NCBI GenBank assembly: GCA_013400975.1
Contig: WBMZ01000268.1
Location: 33,009 to 97,008 of the forward strand
Source of the DNA: Atrichornis clamosus
Taxonomy: Eukaryota > Chordata > Aves > Passeriformes > Menuridae
DNA: 64,000 bases
Direction: 5' to 3'
The notes under the pieces are model-generated. The model was not told where the DNA came from. It ran no database searches and worked only from the letters and a program-made list of their open reading frames with translations. A program made the translations under genes and the position numbers. Below are positions 40,097 through 51,200 of the stretch, one piece after another. Within the stretch, counting starts at the first letter, position 1; the number at the start of each line of letters is the position of its first letter.

Positions 40097-40311
40097 TTAC
40101 AGGGGTTGCAGGGCAACTATTGTTTGGTTCTTCACATCACTCTCTCTTGATGAACTTATGGTGTGCATCTCCTTCCCATAACTCTTTCTTTCCTGCTTCT
40201 CCTTGCAACACTCAGGAATCTCCAACCTTTGTCTCCTGAGGGTGTTCAGTTGCTCTTCATGAAATGCGTAATCTCTCTTCAAAGCATCCAACTTGACCCA
40301 CTCAATTTCCT
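40097..40311 (-). CDS. Candidate terminal coding exon or decayed gene piece, coiled-coil-like
   Basis: The minus-strand frame is open for 72 codons from an AAG|AG acceptor-like site at 40311 to TAA at 40097-40099. The peptide is charged and helical in look (EEIEWVKLDALKRDYAFHEE near the start, then LNTLRRQRLE). Codon positions look coding-like: purines, especially G, dominate position 1; A dominates position 2; and position 3 is about 50% GC against an AT-rich background. An ATTAAA follows the stop. Weak points are the poor pyrimidine tract (TTTTATTTTAAG), the lack of an identified upstream exon, and the fact that about 50 frames this long are expected by chance. The family is not recognised. 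It could be the last exon of a minus-strand gene, a pseudogene fragment, or chance. Confidence 0.27.
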
Positions 40312-41045
40312 CTTAAAATAAAATAGCAAACTAAGCAAGATCAATCAGTGAAGAGAACACACACCATCTGTCATGGGTGAATATGTCGTGGCTTGATGTG
40401 AATTAGGTGCACCCTGCCCTTCTGCAGGACAAAATGTTGAAGAAGGTAGAAGGGAGGAGTAGAAGATCATCTGTCATGCACTCAAAGTTAGTTTAACCAA
40501 CATAGCATTTAATTTAATATTTTCAGAATTAGGACATGTAATTTCTCTCTGTGACTTCTCAGAAAGTCTACCCCCCATTTAATTTATACCTTAATTTTTA
40601 TTTCCATTCCCTTACAAGGAACCACAGAGAGATTGTGTAGATGAAGCCTAAAAAGTATGTTATAGAGTGTTTAACTGTCCACAATTTTACAAAAAAAATT
40701 ATATAATATGTACAACAGCTTTAATTAATCTTATTTGTTTAAAAAATGAAAGAAATTAATCTTTCTCTTGTCCTCCTGAAAAATGAATGCTGAAAGTGTT
40801 AACACGGTTTTCCTTCCTGCACTTCTATGATCTACTTTATGTGTTTTCAGTAGTAAGATATGATTCATCTCACCTATCTTTGGATTTTTAGTTGAACTTT
40901 TAAGTGCATGGTAGTGTACAGAGATGCTAAAATGCCTCTGTATTTAACAAAGAGAGTTTTTGCAAAGGGTGACCCAGAACTTAAGTAGGCATTTCACTCT
41001 GTGTGGATTATAAAGGGATGTGCAAACACTTGGCTTCTAGCCTAG
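40312..41045. other. AT-rich intergenic sequence
   Basis: Nothing recognised. It ends at the target site of the solo LTR at 41051-42023. Confidence 0.6.
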
Positions 41046-42028
41046 GTGATTGTTGTAGTTTTGCAAGGCCTGGTTTTGGTAGCATTGGGGGCTGCAGGGG
41101 TGGCTTCTGTGAGAAGCTGCTAGAAGCCCCCACCATCATGTCCTGCAGGGCCAATGTCGGGCTGGCTGCAAAGATGGACATGCCGTGGGTCAGGACTGGG
41201 CCAACCGGAAGTGTCAGTAACACCTCTGTGATAAAATATTTAAGAAGGAATTCAAAACAATCCTGGTGGCGCAGTTTTAATTCCAGCCAGGGAAGAGGGG
41301 GAAAGTGAGAAGATGTGAGCTGAAAACAACGTGGAGGCACCAAGGTCAGTTTGGAAGGAGTGGGAGGAGGTGCAGGAGCTGGAGCTGAGATTCCTCTGCA
41401 GCTGGTGGTGAGACCATGGTGAAGCAGCTGTACCCCTGCAGTCCATGGAGTGCAGAGATCCACCTGAAGTTGTGGAGGAGCCCACGCCAGAGCTCAAGCA
41501 GGTGGATACTTGAAAATGACTGCACCCTGTAGGGGTGTGGCCCACACCGCAGCAGCTTGAGGGCTGCTGTTGTCCGTGGGATGGACTCATGTTGCAGAAG
41601 TCCCTGGAGAACTGTCTCCCAGACGGGACCAGGGGACCCTACAGAACAGCAGGGGAGGTTCCAAACCTTGAACAGTGGAAGAAGCCATAGATGATGAACT
41701 GACCAAAAAAACGCCCATTCTCTGTCACCCTGCGCCATTTGGAGTAGGAGGTAGAGCTGGGAGGAAGGAGTGGGGGGGAAGAAGGTGTTCTCCAAATGCT
41801 CATTTTACTTTTCATTATCCTGTTCTGTTTCTGTTAGTGTAAACAATTTACTGTCATATCTTTTAAGTTCGAGCCTGTTTTTGTCTGATCTCTTTTCCCG
41901 TAATCCTCATCTCAAACTCATGAACACTTTGCATTCTTTTTCCTCTCCTCTGTCCAGCTGGAGGGGGAGTGAGTGAGTGGTTTCTTTGGGTGCCCAGCAT
42001 CCGGTCAGGCTCAAACCACAACAGTGAT
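41046..42028 (+). mobile_element. Solo LTR of an ERVL-type endogenous retrovirus with perfect 5-bp target duplication
   Basis: The element proper is 41051-42023 (973 bp). It begins TGTTGTAG and ends CCACAACA (terminal TGTTGT/ACAACA inverted repeat) and is flanked by identical GTGAT copies at 41046-41050 and 42024-42028. A TATA-like AAAATATTTAAGAAGG lies at 41233-41248, about 180 bp in, as in the common bird LTR family with the GGTTTTGGTAGC start and the CTTCTGTGAGAAGCTGCTAG block (41103-41122). The 5-bp duplication suits class III (ERVL) integration. Tandem-like CCTGCAG/GTGGAG steps fill the middle. No viral genes adjoin it. The polyadenylation signal expected near 41838-41850 is mutated. Frames of 100-150 codons inside the LTR, mostly on the minus strand, are not genes. 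Confidence 0.92.
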
Positions 42029-42974
42029 TCAGTTAAATCTAACATCAGGTGGAAAGAAACCTTGATGGAACCTTAAACCTTGCAGCAGTGGAGGCACAGA
42101 GCAGTTTTCTGGCTCAAAAGGTTTTAGTGAGAACAGTTAGCAAAGCATGCAATGGAGAAGTGAAATCAGAGTATTAGACATCCTCCTTTGTCAAACTATT
42201 TCCTCAATTCCCTGTATTATCTGCAAACCCTAAAAAGGTCAGATACTCTAGGTATTATTTTTTGTATCCATTGGAAGAAAAAATTAAATTTGCATTTGTC
42301 TGTTTCTCAGCTGCACTTCTCTGGCTATCTAGGGGTTTGATTTTGCTACACTCTGGAAAGGCATTACACTTGGCACTACCAATTATTTTTGCCACTGAAT
42401 ATTGACATCATGTACAAAAAGAAGGGTGATAGAATTTTCTTGAAATGTGACCTTTTCTGCAAGTAATGAAGAAGTGAAAATGTAACCATATTCAGAAAAT
42501 ACAGCAATTGTAAATACAAGGTATAGCTGAAGTTGTTCCACAAGGTTCTGACTTGGTGAAACAGGAAAGCTGCATTAAAAAAAAATGACTGAACACTGAG
42601 AACAAATAAATCAAACAGTGAGAGCAAATAAATCATGAATAGTTCATTAAAAAGGGTGGTGCCAGTTTCATTGTGAGTAATTTCAAATGATACTAAGTAT
42701 GTGATGGGTGCTGTAGGAAACAATTTCATGATATCAAATATATTCCTCTTAAAATGACTATTCAAAGTTGTTGAATGTCTGCAGCCGAGGAGAGGTCAGA
42801 ATGTTTTACTTCTCTAAAATCCAGATTGTCTGCTTCAGGTCAGAGTAATCTGTTCTAGTTTTAGCAACCAAGTGAACTAATTTAGATGCCTAAGTCAGAG
42901 TTAGTAAGAGCAGATGCTCTCCATAGCTAATGAACGGAAATAGGCATCTTCAGTGAACAGATAACTCCTCCTGA
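42029..42974. other. Intergenic sequence
   Basis: A 129-codon minus-strand frame (42376-42765) is very hydrophobic because the complementary strand is A-rich; about one frame this long is expected by chance in the window. A short imperfect tandem (GAGAACAAATAAATC / GAGAGCAAATAAATC) lies at 42598-42635. Confidence 0.5.
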
Positions 42975-43919
42975 GGCATCTAAGGATCCTTGATAATTAA
43001 TGACCTGGATGAAGTGGCACAGCATACCCTCAGCGAGACTCAGATAACACTGAGGTGGGAGAAGTCACTGGCACACCAGAGGCTTGTGCTGCAGTCCAGA
43101 GACACAGCAACAGGCTGGAGAAATGTGCTGACAGGGACCTCATGTTGCTCATCAGTGAGAAGTGCAAAGCCCTGCAGGAATCCTAGGAGGAGCAATCCTA
43201 GGCACCAGTACAAGCTGGGGGGAACCACCTGGCTGGAAAGCAGCGTTGCAATGAAGGTCCCAGGGATCCTGGTGGACACCAAGCTGGACATGAACCAGCA
43301 ATGTGTCCTTGTGGCAGATGTGAATGGTGTCCTGGGCTGCATTAGGAGTAGTGTTGCCATCAGGTTGTGGGTGGTGATCCCTTCCCTCCACTCTGCACCA
43401 GTGAGGCCATACCTGGCATGCTGTGTCTAGTTCTGGGCTCCTCAGTAAGAAAGATACAAGGACACACTGGAGACAGTCCAGCAAAGGGCCACAAAGGTGA
43501 CTAAGGGACTGACTCAACTGCAATGAGGAAAGGCTGAGATAGCTAGGACTGTTCATCTGGAGCATAAAAGTCTCAGGTGGAATTTTATTAATGTATACAA
43601 GTTCCTGACGGGATTGTGAAAAGAAAATTGAACCAGTCCCTATTTGCTGCTGCCCAGTGACAGGATCAGAGGCAATGGGCAAAAACAAGCACAGGAGGTT
43701 TCCTCTGAATATGAGGAAACACTTTTTCACTGTCACAGTGACAGAGCACTGGCACAGGTTGTCCAAGGAGGTTGTGGACTCTCCCTCCTTGGAGATATTT
43801 AAAAGTCATCTGGACATGGTCCTGGGCAACCAGCTATAAGTGGCTTGGTTTGAGGGTTGGGTTGGACCATTTTATTTCCAGAGGTCCTTTCCAAATTCAG
43901 ACAGTCTGTGATTCTGTGA
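42975..43919 (+). mobile_element. CR1 LINE, 5'-truncated copy ending ATTCTGTGA
   Basis: The copy follows the CR1 ORF2 C-terminus and 3' UTR: AATTAATGACCTGGATGAAG (42996-43015), CCTGGTGGACACCAAGCTGG (43268-43287), CTAGTTCTGGGCTCCTCAG (43427-43445), ATGAGGAAACACTTTTTCAC (43711-43730) and CTGGACATGGTCCTGGGCAA (43810-43829), ending GTGATTCTGTGA. Broken frames still read CR1-like peptides such as DMNQQCVLVADVN in one frame and TEHWHRLSKEVVDSPSLE in another. The copy is frameshifted and inactive. Its 3' terminus differs from the TATTC-tailed copy at 36350-37550, so it belongs to a different CR1 group. Confidence 0.9.
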
Positions 43920-44782
43920 AGTAAGTTTACATATTCCACACTCAACAAAAGCTTATTTCTTTCACTTGATTATGAACAGAAAAGATAGTGAATAGTCAGG
44001 TCTTAGGGGTTCAGTTTCCATACATATGAAGTTAAGTTATATGACTTCAATGATTTTCACTCACTCTAATACAGTTTTAATTGCTTAACTAGCCAGCTTT
44101 TGGACATATAGGCATAGGCAAGGCCTTAACATGACTTCCACTTTTCTTAAAATTTTATTTTCACCAGTTCAGTAAACTGTGAACTAGAATGTGTAGATTA
44201 TATAATTTCTTATACTATAAATAGCTGTTCAGATATATTTACTGGTCTGAGTTATATTTTTTCTTATGAAAATGAATTCACAGAGGAAACAAATAAAATT
44301 GGAATGCAAGCACAGCCACTACAGCATAATTTTTGTCAACAAAAACTACAACAAAATTGTAAAACTATCTTTCAAATTTTTTTACCCTTGCCTTACTCTT
44401 AGTAAATATTATTCCTGTAGGCAATTTAGTTTGCAACTGGAAATTTTGCAAACTTCCTTGAAGTAGTTTTAAAATAGCCAAAAAAAAGCATGCAGAAGTT
44501 AGTCAACATAAAGTGTAATTCTGCACTGGATTATCTTCCTAAGGTATGAATATAAGAAGGTATTTATTTGAAACCATTCACTAAACTGACATTACTTAAA
44601 GCTTTGTAAATATCAAACTAAGGTGAAATTACTGTATATGTAGGTCTCCTGAGTTTTTAATCTACTTCCTTATTTTGTTCATGCAGATAGGATCAGATAG
44701 TGTAAGGAATCATAATTCCTCAGATGCAAGTTACTATTCCCATTAACCACCCTCCTTAGCTGAAATCCAGTTCCTGTCATTG
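43920..44782. other. AT-rich intergenic sequence
   Basis: No repeat or gene recognised between two oppositely oriented CR1 copies. Confidence 0.6.
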
Positions 44783-45245
44783 AGGCAAAGAATCATTCAG
44801 GCTGGCAGTGATCCTGGCAGGTCTTAAGTCCAACCTTCTGTTCAAAGCAGAGTCAACAGTGAATTCAGAGCAAGTTGCTCAGGGATTTGTTCACAGAAAA
44901 TCCATGCTGATTGTTCTGAATTCCTTCATTTTTCTCTGTGCACCCAGAAGTGTCTTTCAAGCAGACTTGTTTCATGATTTTCTTAGGGAATAGCCTGCAG
45001 TTCTCTATATTGTTCTTCTTTCTACTTTTGAGTACAATATATTTGCTTTTCTTCAGTCATCAGTGACTGAATCTTTATGGCCATCCAATCTTTATGGCCA
45101 TCCAAAGATGATAAAGCTGCGACCCTCTGCTTCCTTGGAGGTGTCCTGTTTTGTCCCACAGATTTTGATGGGTCGAGATTTCTAAGGATCAGTTCTTTTC
45201 CACTACTGTTATTTCCTCCTCTCTTTGAACTCTGACCCTAGGCAC
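44783..45245 (-). mobile_element. Old CR1 LINE fragment with internal deletion
   Basis: The left edge (AGAATCATTCAGGCTGGCAG, then AAGTCCAACCTTCTG and AGCAAGTTGCTCAGGGATTTG) is the reverse complement of a CR1 3' end. After about 44900 the text jumps to an upstream part of ORF2, with TTCAGTCATCAGTGAC (45054-45069) and a CATCCAAAGATGATAAAG block, which in the family lie over a kilobase apart. A 17-bp tandem duplication (AATCTTTATGGCCATCC, twice at 45070-45103) is private to this copy. Divergence is high and all frames are closed. Confidence 0.65.
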
Positions 45246-48200
45246 AAAGGCACAAGTACAAACTAAGGCCACAGCAATTAACATTTCCCAACTGTGCACA
45301 CAATAACTGGAAATTGAAGGGAGGTATCTTCTTGTATCACTCACACATCATCATAAGAAGACATCTAGCTATGTAATAGAGATGGGATTCTTACGTAAGT
45401 GTTTTCTTAGAAACTTATACTGAGAGTGATCTAATTTTATTCAGGCATCTAAAGTTTAACTGTATAAAAGTGTGCAGTTTGCACAACCTCATCACGGGAT
45501 CAGACAGAATAAAAAGGAAAGAAAGTGCAGCTAGGGGTACAAAGAACAACCAGAAACATTCACTCTCACATCAGGACAGAGAATGACCTGCTCAGCTGAA
45601 CGCCAGCACCCTTGGACAGTTTTACAACCTATGGAGATGGACACCTGCAATAAAAAAGCCATAACTCTAACTCAGAGCTAACAAATAATCTTCTGGGTGT
45701 TCTTGTTGACTACAGAAACATTGTGGTTGTAACTGCCTTTGAGATGATCTGTCATTTGGTGAATGTGGATTTCAACAGCAGTTTCAGCTTAAAAACAGTC
45801 ATATGTGACCCACAAACAGATGCCTTAGTGTACAGTATGGAGGGCAAAGCATATGGTGAAAGTAGAACCTATTTCAGACAGCACTGCCAGCCAAATAAAT
45901 GCGTGTCAGACTTAATAAGATTTAGATATCCAAAGTCTGACCAGACAGATCCCATCTATTTTGTGTTACACAAGATAACCCAGTGTAAAATATTTGAAGC
46001 TCTATAAAGAAAAAATGACACATCACTAATGTTTTCTAATATTTTTTTGCATGTTATGTATAGATAACTTGTGAGAGGCTTATCATAGCTAATGGTAAGT
46101 GATTTTCAAATATAGATTTAGGAAGTTGGAACCAAAGATACGAGCATTCCCAGGTGTGTTCCAAATACATAGTTATGGGATAAATACTTGAAGATTCATA
46201 TCTTTTGGATGAGAATGTTGGCTTAATTAATTTCCTTGTTTTTCTGTTTTCACTTTGAGGGAAATTCATCACTCATTTTTGCAATTTTTTGCTAAATCTA
46301 ATACTATGGAGAATTAGTTTGAATGAAATTAATATTTATTTTGGTGGAATAAATAACAAATATTGTTTTAAAAAATCTTAGTTCATGAATAAATATTTCT
46401 AGTAGGTTGAGTTTCCTTTATAAGCAATTCCTAGCTTGCTGGTTTTGTCACTGAAACATTTACACTCCACTAGATATGCTGAAGTAGCTTAATGATTCAC
46501 TAAATAAATGCATTCATTACTTATTTAGTATAGTACCAGATGAAAAGAAAGCAGCCAGTGTCACCCACAGATTTTCCACTTTGTTAAAATTTATCATGAT
46601 AGTATCAACATAGAAAAGGAAGCAAGATATACTTCTGGGGTTTGCAAAATGAAGAGGTGCAAAGGGTCTGTTTTATTGCTCCTCATGCTGCAGAGGTTGA
46701 TGATGGAATTGTCTTCCTCTTATAAATGATCTGGCCTGAGAACTTCCACTCTAGTGTCACTCACAGAAATGTTAAAGACGTTTCAATCCCACCTTTCTTT
46801 TTTGTGTCAGCGTGCCGCCTAAATTCAAGGCACTGTCTTGGAATATGTGTATGCTCATAAATTAAATCAGTAGGTGATCAACGTTTAATGTTTACACTGC
46901 AAATACCTCAAGATACTTTAACACTGAATTACATTTGTATTATCAGATTACTGTAGAAAAACTCTTGGACCAGCTTCTTATCCACAGCAATACATGTTAT
47001 GACCTTGATTTCAGTGGTGAACCATTGAAATGACAACTTAAATGAATTAAGAATCTAACCCTTAATGGAAGAGAAATAAAAGTTGGGGAGGGGTAAGAAC
47101 ACAGGGATGCTCTTTTGACATTTTAATGAAACTGTATTTGCTTTTTAAAGATGGATTACAGAGGAAGAAAACCTTCCAAGGTTTGTATTAACCTGACATA
47201 TATGTAGCCTCATATTACAAAGAGTTACAGTATCATTACTATGATAAATAAGAATATTTAGGTGACAAGTTGCACAGCACAACCACTCAGTTTCCATTAG
47301 GACCAGGCTGTACAGATGCTTTATAGCACAATTTCCAACATAAAATCTAAACATATAGGTTCATCTTTTTAAATTTTCCTCCATACCTTCAATATTAATA
47401 TAAGAAAAGAACAATGATGACTTAGCAGAAATTCACAGTCATATAAGCAAGTTTTTTCTCTGTCTGTTTTCTTCTGGATTCCTACAGCAGGCATCAGAAA
47501 TATAAGAAATCCTCCTTCCACATAGTACTACTTGTCTCGTTGTACCAGCGCATCATTTTTTTACAGTTTGATTAAAAATACGTGTTTAAAAACTGGTATT
47601 AGCTATTTCAAAGTACTAAGAAACAGTAGCTTAAATCGCGCTTCTCTTGCATCTAATTTATTCAAATAAGGGAAAATAATAATCTTTTCCTGGCTATCCT
47701 AAAATCTGGTCAAAGAACAAAACCTATAATCAGACAGTATGGACACTAAAAATGGAGAAAGCAAAGGGTCAATAGTAAAATATACAGCCACAAGCACAGC
47801 TTCAGTGGTTCAGAATCATATTTATATAATTATTCTTTTTATAAATACAACAGACATCAGTAAACTATGTGAAACTTCTTTGTTGCAATGTGTATAAAAG
47901 CCACATAATGAGACACATTTATGCAAATCACATTAACATTTGGATTATGTGATAAATTAGAGACATAAATCTGAAAAAAAAACCCCACAGGAATAAATAT
48001 GTACAAGCCAAACAGAAGTTGAAAATGAATACAGTTATTTTTATTCTAGGGAGAATTTTTAGTACTTTGATGGCAGTGAAGAATTCTGCACATTCTGATG
48101 GAAATTACAGCATAAGAGGGATTTTTATGTTTTTCTTTAAGTTTTTTCCTCAGTTGTGTTGTGCCCAGACAAGTAAATCACCTGAAGCACTATCACAAAT

Positions 48201-51200
48201 AATTGTGACTCAAACATAGGCAATACTTGCAAATCTGTCCTTAAATTTTTTTCTGATAGCTATGTAGAGAATACTATCTATTTAGATATGCCTAGTAATG
48301 CTTGGAAAGGCAAGTAATTGCTCACCTTGCAGTAACCAGCTCTGTGGGATGCAGGATTTACAAAGATTCCATTTTCTTGTGCATCTGTATCCCAAGTATG
48401 AGAAATGTAATTCTTTTCTAATAAACTAGTAAAAGGCATGACAACTTTATGAGGTTCCCATTTTGCTCAGTAATAAAGACACCTCATCGTCAGGAATCCA
48501 AATTTGTCAGGACTGAACACATGCTTGAGAAGCTTAGCTACAATAACATGAACAGCATTCTTTCTTTTTTTACATGGTAGAAACTTGGTGAGTTGAAAGA
48601 AGTGTCTTTTTTGTGGAGATAAATAAGAAGCCTGTAGTACCAACAGAAAGAGCTATCTATCAAATATTTGTATCCAAGTAAAGTATTACACAATAGCACA
48701 GTGTGATATTAAACTACAGATTTAACAAAACTGGAGACATTATGTGAGTTCAGTCCATAGAAATTGGCCCACATTCTAGATATTCTTCATTATTAAAATG
48801 AGTTATGTCCATTTGTCTTTGGAACCCAGTCAGACTCTTTGAAGGTACCCACTATTGTGCAAATGTTAAAAACATTTCTGTGCAAACGTAATCGTTGGCC
48901 TAATGTAGACCTCTCCAGGAAGAAGAAAATCAATATAAATATATCCAGAATACAAACCTGTGCTTTGGCTTGAGAAGGTCTAGGAAAAGAAACGTAGAAG
49001 GGGATACATTAATTTGAAGGTAAATCAGTTCTGTGGAGAACCTAAGTTGAATGCCTTCAAAGAAACCTGTCTAGGAGAAGACAGTATGAGCTCAGGAATT
49101 ATTTTACTTTCTGACAAATAAGTTACAAAGAAAGACATCTTCAAGAAGAAGTGGAAAACAGAACTGGTACTGAGAATCTTCTAAACCAGGAACCCAGCAC
49201 ATAGCATGAGAAGCACAAACAGAAATTTCTGTCCCTTAAGTAACCTTGATAAATAGACCTTGACCTATTAGAGAGTGAAAGGTAGCACTCTACCTCTTGG
49301 TGTAGAGCACCTACACCAGTGCTAGTATAAACAGTTTTTATGTTACAGTGTAAGGGCGGGAGAGTTAGAGAGCAGAGAACCAGTCCAAAGGCTTAAAAGA
49401 GAAGACAGAAATACTGATTTCATGTTGTGAAATCACATCATGAAAATTATTTCTGAAGGAAAACTTTTTTTTAAAGCTGCAACATTTGGATTATCTGGGA
49501 TAATCAGTACCTGGGACTTTAAAATTTGTCAAGTTCCTATATTGTGAAAATAACTAATACTTTCAACCGTGCTGCTTTCTTCTCAAGGAACAAAGGTTAT
49601 CTGTACTCTCTACAAGATACTATATGGCACCTGTATCCATTTTACACACCGTTACATAAATGAAGCAGGAACCATTTTCTGTTTCAGAGGTCAACATTTC
49701 AGCCTCACCTGCTCTACTTATGAACTTCTGATGGAAGCTTGTAGAACTCTACAATACACAAGCTAACACTGTCTAAACACCTAATTGAGTCCAATATATG
49801 AGGTGGTGCACTGAACACGGTGTCTGACACTAACAGGTAAGATTGAGTTCATTTACATCAGAAACCAAAGAGGATACAGTGGAAACTGCTTTTTATATCC
49901 TATGCAGACAGTTGTGTTGGCTCTACTCAGTTTTCTCCTAGTAATCTATTTAACAGTATATGTAATCTCTTAATCTGTGTGGTTTTGAACCCTTGGTTTC
50001 CAGTTGCAAGGATACTGGCCCAGCCACCATGTTGGAACAATAATGTAGTGGAACAGTGTTTATCCTCTCAGTGGGACAATATTTATACTTGCAGTGGGAC
50101 CTTTAAGCAGAAAGAAGTGCAAAATTGATGGAAAGGCATAAACCAAAAGAAATTGACTTAGGTGTTGAAAGATAAGAAAGCTGCCAAGAAAGACAGAGCC
50201 CCAGAGCTGCTGAAGAGAACTTCATGGTGAACAGAGATGCTTACTATGCAGTCCTGATTTAAGTTTTTATTCAATCACACTCTCTTAGTCAGCGTGTTTT
50301 TATTGGTCAGATCTAGTCTGTTCTTCACCCAGGATATGAGAACACTTGCTACCGCTGGAGGCAAATATATACAGGGGTATATAAGAAAGGTATATATATA
50401 TATACCTTACATATAAGGTATATAAAAGAAAGAAAAACAGAGAAAAAGAAGTACCTCATTTAATCTTCCAAGGCATACTTTGTTAGAAGACATCATTTCT
50501 CTACAGAAAGACAGAGCCCACAGATAATCCAAACCGCTCTGCTGTAATCACTAGACTAAATAGCAGGCAGAGAATAACACAAAGTCTGGCATTTCAGCCA
50601 GTCAACCAGACGATTTCTATGAAAACACCGGGAAAAAAAGAAGACTAGATAGAGTTATCTGTCCCACCACACAGTATTTCTGCTGAGAATGCAAATGGAT
50701 GATAAAACAAAATTATATTCTGGGAGGGCACCTATCTGAGAGCAGAAGGCAGAGCAAATAGAAATATTTATCAGTGTCTTGGGTCACCAGCAAGTCAAAA
50801 TAGGATTTTATCGGTTTTTCTAAGGAAACATTTAGCCAGAAATTTATAAGATAATGTCCCTATTTTTGTTTTTAAATAAAAGAATGGAAGTCCAATCAAT
50901 AGCACAAACCATTTACAAACTGAACTATATCTGAAGAATAAAGCTTTAGGCTGAGTTTAATAAAATTTCAAGAAGCTAAGAATAACTCCAAATGAGCTAC
51001 CCAGAATATGAGTAAGCACAATATTCTGTAGTAAGTAGTGAACAGAAAGTATCTAAAGTTTTAAAGCATCTTAAAAAAAATCTGGCAAAAAAGGTGGTAT
51101 CAGTTAAGATACCTTACTTATAATTTTGCTTGCCTCTGTGAAAAATATAGAGATGCAGATTAGACAGCCCAGTCCACTTTTTGTGGTAACAGCTCTCACA

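Noticed and set aside
41008..41795. Minus-strand frames of 112-151 codons rich in Pro, Ser, His and Leu
   Set aside because: They lie inside the solo LTR (41051-42023), whose tandem-like GC-rich text lacks stops by composition.
42376..42765. 129-codon hydrophobic minus-strand frame resembling a membrane protein
   Set aside because: Hydrophobicity follows from the A-rich complementary strand. About one frame of this length is expected by chance, and there are no convincing splice or start features.
43152..43766. 204-codon minus-strand frame, the longest plausible-looking frame in the window
   Set aside because: It is antisense to the CR1 ORF2 remnant at 42975-43919.
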